From Acetivibrio straminisolvens JCM 21531 (GTDB lineage: Bacteria; Bacillota; Clostridia; Acetivibrionales; Acetivibrionaceae): DNA of 46,230 bases. Under the pieces are notes generated by a model, which saw only the letters and a list, made by a program, of their open reading frames with translations, did no database searches and was not told the DNA's origin. Both the position numbers and the translations under genes were made by a program. The stretch spans positions 1 to 46,230 of the forward strand of contig NZ_BAVR01000029.1 in the NCBI RefSeq assembly GCF_000521465.1, written 5' to 3'. This document shows positions 26,561-36,878 of the stretch, in pieces; the stretch's first letter is position 1; the number at the start of each line of letters is the position of its first letter.

Positions 26561-28111
26561 TTATAAAGGAATATTTCCATGCTTTTTAGCAGGTCTGTTT
26601 TCTCTCTTGCTTGCAAGCATTTCAAGAGCACTTATCAGCCTTATCCTTGTTGTTGCAGGGTCAATAACATCGTCAACATAACCCCTTGAAGCAGCAACAT
26701 ATGGATTGGAGAATTTGTCGCGATACTCTTGAATAAGTCTGCGTCTTGCTTCCATCGGATCATCGGCAGCTGCAATATCCTTTTTGAAAATGATGTTTGC
26801 CGCACCTTCAGGTCCCATAACTGCAATTTCTGCTGAAGGCCATGCAAATACCATATCTGCCCCAAGGTGCTTGCTGTTCATGGCAATATATGCACCACCG
26901 TAAGCCTTTCTTACGATAACATTGATTTTAGGAACAGTAGCTTCGGAGAAAGAATAGAGAAGCTTTGCACCGTGTCTTATTACTCCGTTGTGCTCCTGAC
27001 CTACACCGGGCAGATATCCGGGAACATCGGTAAAGGTTATAATCGGAATATTGAATGCGTCGCAGAAACGAACAAACCTTGCAGCTTTGTCAGAGGAGTT
27101 TACATCCAAGACTCCTGCGTAGAATTTCGGCTGGTTTGCAATTATACCGACGGTACCGCCATTCATTCTTCCGAAACCTATTATAATATTTTGAGCAAAA
27201 TGCTTTTGGATTTCAAAAAAATCACCGTTATCAACTACCGAAGTGATTATGTCCATCATGTCATAAGGCTTGTTGGAATCTTCCGGAATAATATTAGCCA
27301 AGTTGTCATTGATTCTGTTCATGTCATCCGGGCTTGGAACAATCGGAACATCTGAAAGATTGTTATCCGGAAGATAGCTGATGAGCTTTTTGATTTGCTC
27401 TATACATTCCTTTTCATTTGAGCTTCTAAAGTGTGCAACACCACTTACAGAGTTGTGGGTTTCTGCACCGCCAAGCTTTTCAAATGTTACATCTTCGCCG
27501 GTTACGGACTTAATTACCTGGGGACCTGTTATAAACATTTGACTGGTCTTGTCAACCATGAATATAAAGTCGGTAATTGCAGGAGAATATACCGCTCCAC
27601 CTGCGCATGGTCCCATGATAACTGAAATTTGCGGTATTACACCCGATGCCAAAGTGTTTCTGTAGAAAATGTCTCCAAATCCTTTAAGTGCGTCAATTCC
27701 TTCTTCAATCCTTGCACCGCCCGAGTCATTAATGCTTATAAACGGAGCACCCATTTTCATTGCCATGTCCATTACTTTCGTAATTTTAGCGGCGTGCATT
27801 TCACCCAAAGATCCTCCGATTACCGTGAAGTCCTGGGACGAAACAAAGACCAGACGTCCATTTATGGAGCCGTATCCGGTTACAACGCCGTCTCCGGCAA
27901 CCTTCTTTTTTTGCATATCAAAGTCAATGCTTCTTGTTTCAACAAATGTGTCGATCTCAACAAAGCTGTTTTCGTCAAACAAGGCTTCGATTCTTTCCCT
28001 GGCTGTCATTTTACCGGCATCATGTTGCTTTGCAATTTTTTCCGCTCCTCCGCCCTGCTCTACTTGGGCTAGTTTTTCGCGGAGAAGGCCAATCTTGTCT
28101 ACTTTGTCCAT
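26561..28111 (-). CDS. mmdA: Methylmalonyl/propionyl-CoA carboxyltransferase (12S) subunit
   Basis: 516-residue acyl-CoA carboxyltransferase with tandem crotonase-like domains. N-terminal half: [36 protein letters not shown] and [12 protein letters not shown]-terminal half: [18 protein letters not shown] and [10 protein letters not shown]. These form the CoA and carboxybiotin sites. ATG at 28111 follows AGGTGG; an upstream ATG at 28132 is less well placed. With BCCP and OadA it forms a complete 12S/1.3S/5S transcarboxylase set. No membrane beta subunit (OadB/MmdB) is present, so sodium pumping is not expected from this locus alone. Confidence 0.93.
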   Translation of the reverse strand: MDKVDKIGLLREKLAQVEQGGGAEKIAKQHDAGKMTARERIEALFDENSFVEIDTFVETRSIDFDMQKKKVAGDGVVTGYGSINGRLVFVSSQDFTVIGGSLGEMHAAKITKVMDMAMKMGAPFISINDSGGARIEEGIDALKGFGDIFYRNTLASGVIPQISVIMGPCAGGAVYSPAITDFIFMVDKTSQMFITGPQVIKSVTGEDVTFEKLGGAETHNSVSGVAHFRSSNEKECIEQIKKLISYLPDNNLSDVPIVPSPDDMNRINDNLANIIPEDSNKPYDMMDIITSVVDNGDFFEIQKHFAQNIIIGFGRMNGGTVGIIANQPKFYAGVLDVNSSDKAARFVRFCDAFNIPIITFTDVPGYLPGVGQEHNGVIRHGAKLLYSFSEATVPKINVIVRKAYGGAYIAMNSKHLGADMVFAWPSAEIAVMGPEGAANIIFKKDIAAADDPMEARRRLIQEYRDKFSNPYVAASRGYVDDVIDPATTRIRLISALEMLASKRENRPAKKHGNIPL

Positions 28112-28172
28112 CAATCTCCCACCTCTTGTCATTTATTATTAATTTTGTATCCAGTAGCTTCAAAATACATTT

Positions 28173-28201
28173 TGTATACATTCTCTGAAATACAATTACA
28201 A
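28173..28201 (-). promoter_or_regulatory. Promoter of the carboxyltransferase operon
   Basis: Minus-strand TTGTAA, 17-base spacer, TATACA, about 60 bases before mmdA. The rest of the 340-base gap to the PilZ gene is AT-rich and shows nothing else I can name. Confidence 0.6.
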
Positions 28202-28452
28202 CTTTACATTTCAGCTACTTATTTTTTATTATTATATGATATTATTACCTGGTTATAATTATAATAAATTATATCCTACTTTATTTAATATTGCAATATT
28301 TTCCCAAATGTTTATGATATAAAAAGAGGATTTTATACTTTAATGTTTATATAGATTTTTTACAAAAACAATAAAATATATGTCGGTTTTGGTCTAGAAT
28401 TTTAACGTTTTTGCCGATAAAACTTATGAGATAAATACTTGGTGAAGGCAGG

Positions 28453-29196
28453 GTGGTTAAATTGTCAAGCGATTTACTTCCTCAAATTGATTCTCCTATT
28501 TTTTGCAGGGTGTCGATAAATAACGATGAAAAATGGGTTCACGGCATAATCACGTATATTAACCTTGATAAAAATATTGCCGAAATATTCCTTTCTGCAA
28601 AGTATTTTAAGAGCTATTTTAGCGAAGGAAGTAAAATCGTTATCAAATCCCTTGATGAAAATTGCGAGACACTGTTTACGGGAAGTGTTTCAAAAAAAGT
28701 AATCTCCATAAGAAAGCAGGCCATTACCATTCAAATAAGCAAAGTCTTAAGTTATAACAATCAAAGAAAGCACGAAAGGTTCCGTGTAAATTATTCTTGC
28801 AGAGTAAGGTATGAAGAAAACATATCATATATCGCAAACATCTCGGATATAAGCCTTGGAGGAGGCTTGATACATTCCGATGATTTTTTTGAGGAAGGAA
28901 GAAAAATAGATATTGACGTCTTTGTAACACCGAAAATAACAATATCTTTTACCTGCAAAATAATTAGAAGAATTGCAAATAAAAGCGGTGGCTATAGTTA
29001 TGGCGTACAGCTTGCTAATATAGATGATGAAAACTACAATCTTTTATCTGAGCTGATTGAATATCTTCAAACCCAAAAAAAGCACCTTGCCCAGGAATGG
29101 AACATGTTCAACAGGCTGAAATATTCCGTATATGCAATATCTATACTTGGCATTTTTCTATTGATTTTTGTAGTGTTTGCATCAAAAGCAATTTAA
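28453..29196 (+). CDS. PilZ-domain c-di-GMP receptor with C-terminal membrane helix
   Basis: 247 residues. The N-terminal half resembles the YcgR-N flagellar-brake type domain. The PilZ domain starts near residue 108: RKHERFRV supplies the RxxxR motif and DISLGGG the (D/N)xSxxG motif, which together bind cyclic di-GMP. A transmembrane helix lies at about 226-244, near the very C-terminus. The start is either GTG at 28453 or a TTG at 28462 that has AGGGTGG five bases upstream. An HD-GYP phosphodiesterase in the window (3957) may lower its ligand. Confidence 0.85.
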   Translation: MVKLSSDLLPQIDSPIFCRVSINNDEKWVHGIITYINLDKNIAEIFLSAKYFKSYFSEGSKIVIKSLDENCETLFTGSVSKKVISIRKQAITIQISKVLSYNNQRKHERFRVNYSCRVRYEENISYIANISDISLGGGLIHSDDFFEEGRKIDIDVFVTPKITISFTCKIIRRIANKSGGYSYGVQLANIDDENYNLLSELIEYLQTQKKHLAQEWNMFNRLKYSVYAISILGIFLLIFVVFASKAI

Positions 29197-29218
29197 AGGG
29201 GCATTAAGCCCCTTTAAA
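29192..29218. terminator. Bidirectional terminator after the PilZ gene
   Basis: Perfect 11-bp stem TTTAAAGGGGC / GCCCCTTTAAA with a five-base loop. It overlaps the PilZ stop codon and lies between convergent genes. Confidence 0.85.
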
Positions 29219-29252
29219 CATTTAGATTGCTTTATATACTTGCTTTATTCTT

Positions 29253-29819
29253 TTATGATATCTTTTCAATGCACACCAATATTGGCGGACAATTTGCCTG
29301 ATTTATAAAATCGGTACGCTGAACCATAAATTTCTTTTGGTCTATGCTTTTTAAAAACTCAAGAACCTTTTCTTTTTCTTCAAAGCCGCTGTCTCCTCCG
29401 TAGTAAATGACAACAGTTATAATTCCTCCTGTAATAAGAAGCTCCATTGACTTTGACAGAGCTTTTATGGTTGTTTCGGGCCTGGTACCGATGCTGTGAT
29501 CTCCTGACGGAAGGTAGCCTAAGTTAAACATTACCGCTTTTACCGGAGCATCAACATACTTGTCCATATTTTGATGTCCGTCTTTTATAAGAGTTACTCT
29601 GTCAATAAGCTTCAAGTCCTCGAGCTTTTTTGTTGTATTGGCAATTGCCTTATCCTGTATATCAAAGCCGAAAACCCTGCCTTTTTCACCTACAAGACTT
29701 GCGAGGAAGACTGTATCGTTTCCGTTTCCGCAAGTAGCATCCACAACCGTGTCCCCTTCTTTGACAAACAGTTTAATGTAGTCATGGGACTGTCCCAATG
29801 AATTTTTAATAGTCTGCAT
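29253..29819 (-). CDS. mnmM: Class I SAM methyltransferase, MnmM (YtqB) family
   Basis: 188-residue Rossmann methyltransferase. The SAM loop is VVDATCGNGNDTVFLA, followed by GFDIQDKAI and the acceptor-side FNLGYLPSGDHSI, which is characteristic of the YtqB family (rRNA_methylase Pfam). In Gram-positives this family has been assigned as MnmM, which methylates nm5s2U34 in tRNA. That would complement mnmA in this window. The start lies eight bases after the speB stop with AAGGAAGG upstream, so it is the third gene of speE-speB-mnmM. Confidence 0.85.
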   Translation of the reverse strand: MQTIKNSLGQSHDYIKLFVKEGDTVVDATCGNGNDTVFLASLVGEKGRVFGFDIQDKAIANTTKKLEDLKLIDRVTLIKDGHQNMDKYVDAPVKAVMFNLGYLPSGDHSIGTRPETTIKALSKSMELLITGGIITVVIYYGGDSGFEEKEKVLEFLKSIDQKKFMVQRTDFINQANCPPILVCIEKIS

Positions 29820-29827
29820 AGCCTTCC

Positions 29828-30697
29828 TTATCCAACCATCATAATGATATCTCTAATAATTTTTGCTGCAAGGAGCGCCGTCCTGTCCGATTGATCATAA
29901 TGGGGCGAAACCTCCACAATATCGAATCCGACAAGATTTTTACCCTTAAACAGATGTATCGAATCAAGAAGCTCCCTGGAGCTGATTCCGCCGGGCTCCG
30001 GTGTGCCTGTACCGTTGGCGTATGCAGGGTCCACAACGTCAATATCAAGGGTTATGTATATGGGTTTGTCCTTTATGGTATCCATGACACGGCTTAAGGG
30101 TTCAAAAACGTCAATGGTATACATGTTGGTGAATCTTTTTGCATATTCAAACTCATCCCTGGTTCCGGACCTTATACCGAACTGATAAATATTTTTACCC
30201 GGCATAAAGTCAATCAAGCGTCTTACAGCCGATGCATGGGAATTGGGACAACCGATATACCCTTCCCTAAGGTCGGCGTGGGCGTCAAACTGAACTACTA
30301 CAAGATCCGATCCATATTTATCATATACCTTTTTTATTACCGGAACGCTGATAAGATGCTCGCCTCCGATAAAAAGCGGAAATTTATTGTCATTAAGTAT
30401 TTCCTCTGCTGTATCTCCAATAAGATTTAAGCTTTTATCCACGTTACCGAATGGAAGATCCAAGTCACCGGCATCAAAGAATGAACACTGGGTCAAATCC
30501 CGGTCCATATATATGCTGTATTCTTCAATACCTATGGATACTTCCCTGATTTTCTGCGGCCCAAACCTTGTGCCCGGTCTGAAACTGCAGGTAAAATCCA
30601 TTGGAACACCCACCATTACTATGGATGCATCGTTATAACTGTCAGTACTTGCCATAAATTTTGTCGGCAGTGTAAAATTTCCGTTTTTTAAGCTCAT
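29828..30697 (-). CDS. speB: Agmatinase family ureohydrolase
   Basis: Manganese enzyme that splits agmatine into putrescine and urea. It has 289 residues. The metal ligands are in GGEHLIS, FDAHADLRE and LDIDVVDPAYANGTGTPEPGG. GAGG precedes the ATG. It lies directly downstream of speE, and with speD elsewhere in the window it completes a route from agmatine to spermidine. Confidence 0.94.
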   Translation of the reverse strand: MSLKNGNFTLPTKFMASTDSYNDASIVMVGVPMDFTCSFRPGTRFGPQKIREVSIGIEEYSIYMDRDLTQCSFFDAGDLDLPFGNVDKSLNLIGDTAEEILNDNKFPLFIGGEHLISVPVIKKVYDKYGSDLVVVQFDAHADLREGYIGCPNSHASAVRRLIDFMPGKNIYQFGIRSGTRDEFEYAKRFTNMYTIDVFEPLSRVMDTIKDKPIYITLDIDVVDPAYANGTGTPEPGGISSRELLDSIHLFKGKNLVGFDIVEVSPHYDQSDRTALLAAKIIRDIIMMVG

Positions 30698-30726
30698 GTT
30701 AATACCTCATCAAATCAAATTATAAG

Positions 30727-31554
30727 TTATTTCAGTAAATTTTTAACAAACTTCGGCAGCATAAATGCCGCTTTATGAATCTTTGGACAATAGTACTTGG
30801 TATCGATATCCGGTATAGAGTCTATGTCGGTTTCTAAAGGATCATACTTCTTTGAACCCATGGTAAAGCACCAATATCCGGTTGGATATGTAGGGATTGC
30901 ACATGTGTAAAGCCTTGCTATCGGGAACAATGACTTAACATCCTTAAAGACTCTTGATATAAGGTCTTTATTGAAGAAAGGAGATTCGGTCTGCGCAACA
31001 AATATACCGTCTTCTTTCAGTGCTTCGTATACCGACTTGTAAAAATCAATGGCAAACAGTCCTTCAGCAGGTCCTATCGGATCTGTAGAATCAATCATTA
31101 TAACGTCAAATTCATTTTTGTGTTCTTTTACGTACTTAATACCGTCGCCAACCACTACCTCAACCTTTTCGTTTTCCAAAGCGCAGCTAATCTCCGGAAG
31201 ATACTGCTTTGATACCTCAATGACACGGCCGTCTATTTCACACAAAACTGCCTTTTCGATGGATGGATGCTTTATTATTTCTCTTATTGAGCCTCCGTCA
31301 CCACCGCCGATGACCAGTGCTTTTTTAGGGTTTTTATGAGTAAAAAGCGGAATATGAGATATCATTTCATGATAGACAAATTCGTCCTCAATTGTTGTCT
31401 GAATAATTCCGTCTAAAAGAAGCATTCTACCAAACTGCTCGGTATCTATAACTGCCAGATTCTGATATTCTGTTTTTTCAGTGTGATAAGTCTTTTTTGT
31501 CTTGCATGTAATTCCTAATGAAGAGGTCTGATACTCTGTAAACCAAAGTTCCAT
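30727..31554 (-). CDS. speE: Spermidine synthase
   Basis: Transfers an aminopropyl group from decarboxylated SAM to putrescine. About 275 residues. Motifs: [31 protein letters not shown] (nucleotide site), and [17 protein letters not shown] with the catalytic Asp. The start at 31554 follows AGGAG by nine bases; an in-frame TTG at 31563 overlaps the spacing region. It is first in the speE-speB-mnmM string. Confidence 0.95.
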   Translation of the reverse strand: MELWFTEYQTSSLGITCKTKKTYHTEKTEYQNLAVIDTEQFGRMLLLDGIIQTTIEDEFVYHEMISHIPLFTHKNPKKALVIGGGDGGSIREIIKHPSIEKAVLCEIDGRVIEVSKQYLPEISCALENEKVEVVVGDGIKYVKEHKNEFDVIMIDSTDPIGPAEGLFAIDFYKSVYEALKEDGIFVAQTESPFFNKDLISRVFKDVKSLFPIARLYTCAIPTYPTGYWCFTMGSKKYDPLETDIDSIPDIDTKYYCPKIHKAAFMLPKFVKNLLK

Positions 31555-31714
31555 TTGATTCAACTCCTGTTCTATATTTTTTAAGTAACTCCAACTTGCT
31601 GTTTATTTTTACAGCCATTAATATTTTAAATATGAAATAGTGTTTTGTCAAAACATTATTGCTAATTGAATTAATATGTCGGATGTTGTAGAAAAAATAA
31701 TATATTTTACTCAA

Positions 31715-32430
31715 TTACTGTTGGTCAAAAAAAGAATTAATCTCCCGGTCAGTCAAGTATCTCCAAGAGCCTTCACCCAACTCCCCTAGGATATATCACC
31801 AATAGAAATTCTTTTGAGCTTTATTACGGGGCAACCGATTTTATCGCACATTTTCCTCACCTGACGGTTCTTTCCCTCGTGTATGGTTATTTTAACCTTG
31901 CATGTTTTTCCGTCACTTTCCAAAATCTCAAAATTTGCGGGACTTGTGAGATAATTATCAATCCATAAACCTTGCTCAAAACGCTTTATGTCATCTTTTG
32001 AGGGAACATCCTTTAAAACTGCTTCATAAACCTTTTTTATCTCATGTTTAGGATGAGTCAGCTTGTAGGTGAAATCACCGTCGTTGCTAAGCAACAAAAG
32101 ACCGGAGGTATCATAATCAAGCCTTCCCACCGGAAAAACTCTTTCCTTTATATCCTTGACCAGATCCAGCACCGTCTTTCTTCCAAACTGGTCCTTTACC
32201 GAGCTTATGTACCCTACCGGCTTGTTTAATGCTATATAGACCTTTCTTTCTTCCATTTTGACCGGCTTTCCGTCAACCTCTATTATGTCATTTAAGGAAA
32301 CCTTTCTACCCATTTGAGTGACCGTTTCACCGTTAACCTTGACCCTGCCCTGACCTATCAGTTCTTCAGACTTTCTTCGGGATGCAACACCGCATTCCGC
32401 CAGGTACTTTTGAAGTCTTATCTCTTCCAT
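31715..32430 (-). CDS. rluB: Pseudouridine synthase RluB/RsuA family, frameshifted
   Basis: Modifies a uridine in rRNA to pseudouridine. An N-terminal S4 domain (LQKYLAECGVASRRKSEELI) is followed by the catalytic domain with the Asp in GRLDYDTSGLLLLSNDG and the motif HEGKNRQVRKM. The open frame ends early at 31786. Adding one base at 31789-31790 (C in the coding strand) gives D-I-S-L-G-E-L-G-E-G-S-W-R-Y-L-T and a stop at 31715, giving the usual 235-240 residues. Confidence 0.9.
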
Positions 32431-32539
32431 AAAGACAACTCAATCCTTTTTGTCAATTGTTTTCCTTACTTTTTATTTTAAATATTATCATAAATTCATC
32501 AGTTTTTAAATCATTCAAATTAGTGCTTCCATAAAGAAA

Positions 32540-32559
32540 AAGTGGGCTTGTTCCCACTT
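32540..32559 (-). terminator. Terminator of gerW
   Basis: Stem AAGTGGG / CCCACTT with a six-base loop, overlapping the gerW stop codon and followed by TTTTTCTTT on the minus strand. Confidence 0.8.
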
Positions 32560-33039
32560 ATTCATCATCTTCTTCTTTTGCACTTTTTGTGCTTGAATCA
32601 CCGGGCTTTATTTCCTTTTTGACTTTAAGACTCTTCTTTACAGTATCCTTTGTCTTTTCAATAAGTTCAGGAATCAAATCCAGAACCTTTTCTAAAGATG
32701 AATTGATATTTACAGGTAAAAGCTTAATTTGTCCCTGACCTACTACCATGAATGCCACCGGTTTATACTGACTCCGGCACCGCTACCTCCTGCAAATGGG
32801 AACTTGCTTTCGGGCTTGCTGCCCTCTTCGGAACCCTCTTCGCTTTCTCCCTCTACAGCGCAGCATGAAGCAAACTCGCCACCACCTGCCGCAAAACCAA
32901 AGGTTACTTTTGAAATAGGGATTATCACTGTTCCGTCCGGTGCCTGAACTGCATCTCCTACTATGGTATTTACATCTACCATTTCTTTAATACTTTCCAT
33001 TGCTGTTGACATTAAGCCTTGGATAGGATGTTCTGCCAT
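32558..33039 (-). CDS. gerW: GerW (YtfJ) family sporulation protein, frameshifted
   Basis: Small protein of the GerW/YtfJ family, linked in Bacillus to spore germination. It begins MAEHPIQGLMSTAMESIKEM with VGDAVQAPDGTVIIPISKVTFGFAAGGGE, all typical, then a Glu/Ser-rich insertion and FAGGSGAGVSINPVAFMVV. The frame breaks at 32760-32761; one added base (C in the coding strand) makes S-I-N-P-V-A-F-M-V-V. The tail is Lys-rich and ends in an acidic run. AGGTGG lies before the ATG at 33039. Its presence indicates a spore former. Confidence 0.9.
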
Positions 33040-33079
33040 ATTAATCACCACCTGGTATTTTATTTTTGCAAACTGAATC

Positions 33080-33686
33080 CTATTTATATACTGTAATACT
33101 CCTTCTAATATTGAGAAAACCGGCTTTAGCTTTTATTAAGTGCTTAAGTATCATCAAACCTATAACAATAATATAAACAATTCTAACCTTAAATATACAA
33201 TATAGTTCAAGATTAAACTTTTTTCCTGTGAAGTCCGGCTTTATTTCCACCCTTTTGTCTTTTACATTTGTAAAACTGTGAAGAATGGAGACAAGAATTC
33301 CTGCCACACTCCATGCAATCCCTGTCAGTATTGCCGTATAAGATGCGTTTCCCGTTCCAATCACTGCGGAAAATTCAAGTTTTTCAATACATATTCTGCA
33401 TTTTAGATAGTTCATGATTTTCTTTATTATTTCTTGATTTTTTCCATAAAAACTTTTAGAATTTTCTATGTTTTGCATAATTTTTTGGTAGTAAGTATCT
33501 ACCCTATCTATTTTTTCATTTTTGTCTTTTATTTCATATCTAAACCTTTTTTGAACACAAAAAAGATATCTCAAAGTGGTTATTCTTCCCTCCTTTGCTA
33601 TACTCAATTACGATATTTATTTTTAATAAAAATATTAACACAATCAGTATAAGAGCTATTAATACAAAAATGATTCTATATAACAT
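33080..33686 (-). CDS. DUF2953 domain protein, frameshifted
   Basis: Membrane protein commonly found next to gerW in spore formers. GAGGTG precedes the ATG at 33686. The N-terminus MLYRIIFVLIALILIVLIF is a membrane helix. A T6 run at 33547-33552 carries one base too many; five would join the frames as L-C-S-K-R-F-R-Y-E-I-K. The C-terminal part has SAVIGTGNASYTAILTG, a DUF2953 hallmark, and a second hydrophobic segment near the end. Repaired length is about 201 residues. Function is unknown; proximity to gerW suggests sporulation. Confidence 0.8.
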
Positions 33687-33724
33687 TGCCGCACCTCATT
33701 TAGTTATTTTTGCCTATAAAAACA

Positions 33725-33751
33725 AAAAATACACATGAATTGTGTATTTTT
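33725..33751 (-). terminator. Terminator downstream of the RDD gene
   Basis: Stem AAAAATACAC / GTGTATTTTT, 10 bp with a seven-base loop, 40 bases after the RDD stop on the minus strand and just before the DUF2953 gene. Confidence 0.75.
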
Positions 33752-33789
33752 ATGCGGCAATTTAAATTGTAAAATTTTATCCAAAGCTT

Positions 33790-34328
33790 TTATAAGCCTC
33801 CGGCGTTTATTAAATACAAAACGCCGTTGACAATAACCAGCGAAAAATAGGCAACACCAAGTCCGATTACCGTTAAAACCGCTGCAATTCTTCTGTTCTC
33901 GCTCATTTTTTCGTACTCTACGTTGCACTCGCTGATTCTGTCCCAAAGAGTAATGCCTTTTCTGGTCAACTCATAATAGCCGAAAATATAGGATATAGTT
34001 GTAAAAATACCTAAACCCATACCCAGTATCCAAACAAGGATGCTTCTTTTTAGAGCTCTTTTAAAATCCGGTATTTCGGAAACATTAGTCCGCACCTTTA
34101 ATTTAAGCAGCCACTTTCCGGGAGTAGTTCCCCAAGTTGATATTAATCTTGCCTCGCAAGAGCCCAGATAAAATAAGTTCCCATACTAAGCAATATGGGG
34201 TCGAACATACTGCCTTGGAAAAAAATCAATTGAGTCAATCTCACAATTGTGCTAACAATACATATATCAATAATTCTAGCCCAAAACCTTACCCATGGCC
34301 GAACTCTGAATATGTCATATTCACTCAT
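33790..34328 (-). CDS. RDD family membrane protein, frameshifted
   Basis: Integral membrane protein with the RDD signature: VRFWARIIDICIV gives the Arg-Asp pair, and the later STWGTTPGKWLLKLKV is the second conserved block. Three or four hydrophobic segments are seen. The frame breaks at 34151-34157; an added base (G in the coding strand) gives L-A-E-A-R-L-I-S-T-W-G. The start at 34328 follows AGGGTG. Repaired length is about 179 residues. RDD proteins may be ion or small-molecule transporters, but the role here is unknown. Confidence 0.82.
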
Positions 34329-34350
34329 TTCAATCACCCTAGTTTGTCAA

Positions 34351-34946
34351 TTATACTTTTTCTTGCATTTCCAATTCTGTATCCGTTTTTTCCTGTTCAC
34401 TGTTTTGATTTACCTCGTCAGCCTCGTGTATATCGTTTAGTTCAAATATGGGCAGATCCGAATCGGACTTAAAACCGAAACTTCTGAAAAATTCGTCTGT
34501 GGTTTCATATAATACGGGTTTGCCGGGAGCATCCAGTCTTCCGGCTTCTCTAATCAAGTTTTTCTCAAGGAGCCTTGCAACTGCACTGTCGGAGTTTACA
34601 CCTCTTATCTGTTCAATCCTTGCTTTAGTTATAGGTCTATTATAGGCAATGATTGCCAAAGTTTCAAGGGCTGCTTGAGACAAACCGCTGCGCTGCCTAG
34701 GTTCGAAAAGCTGTTTTATATAGTCATAGTACTCAGGCTTTGAGCAAAGCTGATAGCCGTTATTTATTTCCCTAATGCTAATACCCCGGGAAGGTTGTTA
34801 TTATAGTTTACTATCATATTATTCAAAACAAGCTTGATTGTTTTTTTGTCAATACCTATAATACTACTAAGTTTTTCAATGGAAATTTTATCGCCTGAAG
34901 CAAAAAGCATGCCTTCGAGGATTCCCTCGAGCTTCTTTAAATCCAT
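34351..34946 (-). CDS. scpB: Segregation and condensation protein B, frameshifted
   Basis: Winged-helix partner of ScpA in the bacterial condensin with SMC. N-terminal winged helix: LEGILEGMLFASGDKISIEKLSSII; second: QAALETLAIIAYNRPITKARIEQIRGVNSDSA, the most conserved block. The frame breaks at 34788-34790: one more C in the coding strand gives N-L-P-R-G-I-S-I-R-E-I. The C-terminus is acidic. Repaired length is about 198 residues. It starts 21 bases after scpA. Confidence 0.92.
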
Positions 34947-34967
34947 TTATATCACTCCAACCCCATA

Positions 34968-35757
34968 TCAGTTTTCAGCCGCAATACTTTCTTCATCAAT
35001 ATCTTCAAGATTGGTATTTTCACATTTGCAGACCGTAATATCCGCAAACTGCTTTGGCTGTATTAAGGTAATTTTCTTTAACTTTGCCAGCTCCAATATG
35101 GCAAGAAAACCTGTAACAATTTCAAGCCTTGACCTGGTTTTTGGAGAAAAAAGCTCAGAAAACTTGAAAATAGGTTTTTTCAAAAGCGTTCTTATGACAT
35201 CTCTGATTTTGCTGCGCAGGGAAACCTTTTCATGCTGTAGTATCTGAGTCATTTTCCCGGTATTTTTGTTCATTTTTCTTTCATTTCTTTCTATCAACTC
35301 GACATAAACCCTCTTTAGCTCATCATAAGAAAGCTCTAAAGGCTCATCCTCATGCTTTAGGTCAATGTCCTCAGGACCTCTGTAAAAATACCTTTCTCCA
35401 TCCTTCTCCTTATCTTTAAGATTTCGGTAAATCTCTTATATTTCTTATACTCAATAAGTTTTAAAACCAGCTCTTCCCTAGGTCCAGCTCTTCCTCCTTT
35501 TCCTGTTTCGGACTTGGGAGTAAAAGCTTTGATTTAATGTGAAGAAGTGTTGCTGCCATTACCAGAAATTCACTGGCTATTTCCAAATCTAGCTCTTGCA
35601 TTGCAAAAAGGTAATCCATATATTGATCCGTTATTTCGTGTATAGGTATGTCATATATATCTATCTGATTCTTTTCTATAAGGTGAAACAGTAGATCAAA
35701 CGGTCCTTCAAAGTTTTGTATTTTTATAGTACATGCTTTTGACAACGCACTTTCCAA
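34968..35757 (-). CDS. scpA: Segregation and condensation protein A, doubly frameshifted
   Basis: Kleisin subunit of SMC condensin. The N-terminal [25 protein letters not shown] and [33 protein letters not shown] are diagnostic. Two one-base losses split it: at 35483-35484 (repair gives [12 protein letters not shown]) and at 35415-35417 (repair gives [10 protein letters not shown]). The C-terminal winged helix around [19 protein letters not shown] contacts SMC. Repaired length is about 263 residues. It starts at TTG with AAAGGTGG upstream. scpA-scpB order is standard. Confidence 0.92.
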
Positions 35758-35794
35758 AGAAATTCACCACCTTTATAGGTTCAACGGAAAAAGG

Positions 35795-36783
35795 CTAAAT
35801 AAAATCTATTTTCATGGCTTTTCTGACTTCTTCAAGGGTTTTTTGGGCAACCTTTCCTGCTTTTTCATTGCCGTTTGCAAGAATCTCCTTAACTACACCC
35901 GGATTTTCCAGTAATTTTTGTCTTCTTTCATATATAGGTTCAAGATGTTCCACCATTTTGTTTGCAAGATTCTTTTTGCACTGTACGCACCCAATTTTGC
36001 CGCCTCTGCACTGCCCTTCGATTTCAGTTACTTCATTTTCGTTAAATACCTTATGGAAAGAAAATACCGTACACACCTCAGGATGTCCTGGGTCGTCTTT
36101 TCTAATTCTGGCAGGGTCGGTTATCATGGTGCTTACTTTCTTTCTGATTTCATCGGGACTATCGGACAGGGCTATGGTATTGCCATAGCTTTTGCTCATC
36201 TTTCTGCCGTCGGTTCCCGGCAATACTTTTGCCTTTGTCAAAATTGCCTGAGCTCGGGGAAAACATCGCCAAACAAATAATTAAACCGCCTTGCTATCTC
36301 CCTGGTCAACTCAAGATGCGGAAGCTGGTCTTCTCCCACAGGTACAAAACCGGCCTTATAGATCAATATATCGGCAGCCTGAAGGCATGGATACCCCAAA
36401 AATCCGTATGTGGTAATGTTCTTGTCCTTTAATTGACTGAGCTGATCCTTGTATGTCGGACAGCGAAGCAGCCATGAAAGAGGCGTCGTCATGGAGAACA
36501 ACAAATGCAGTTCTGCATGCTCTTTTACGCTTGACTGCAAAAATATAACGCATTTTTCAGGGTCAAGACCTGCACTAATCCAATCTATAACAAGGTCGTT
36601 TATATTATTCTTAATTTGCGATGTATCTTCATATCCCGTTGTAAGGGCATGCCAATCTGCAACAAAAAAATAACAATCATAATCGTTCTGAAGCTTTACC
36701 CAGTTTTCCAATGCACCGAAATAGTTGCCCAGATGCAAAGCTCCAGTAGGTCTCATGCCGCTTAATATAGTACCTTTTTTCAC
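35795..36783 (-). CDS. trpS: Tryptophanyl-tRNA synthetase, frameshifted
   Basis: Charges tRNA-Trp. HIGH-type motif in TGALHLGNYFG, KMSKS motif in GRKMSKSYGN, plus GYPCLQAADIL and VPVGEDQ. The frame breaks at 36251-36252: an added C in the coding strand gives F-P-E-P-Q-A-I-L-T-K-A-K. A GTG at 36783 with GGAGAG ten bases upstream is the likely start, giving about 329 residues, the usual length. No T-box is seen upstream, unlike tyrS. Confidence 0.94.
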
Positions 36784-36878
36784 TAAAACTTCACTCTCCC
36801 GTATAAAAAATCTTGTCATATGAATATATTACAATAATAAATTATATCTTTTTTTATATTAAAGTCTAATCATATTTT

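Noticed and set aside
27669..28142. A 157-residue plus-strand ORF opposite mmdA
   Set aside because: It is antisense to highly conserved carboxyltransferase motifs and lacks a start signal; a frame shadow.
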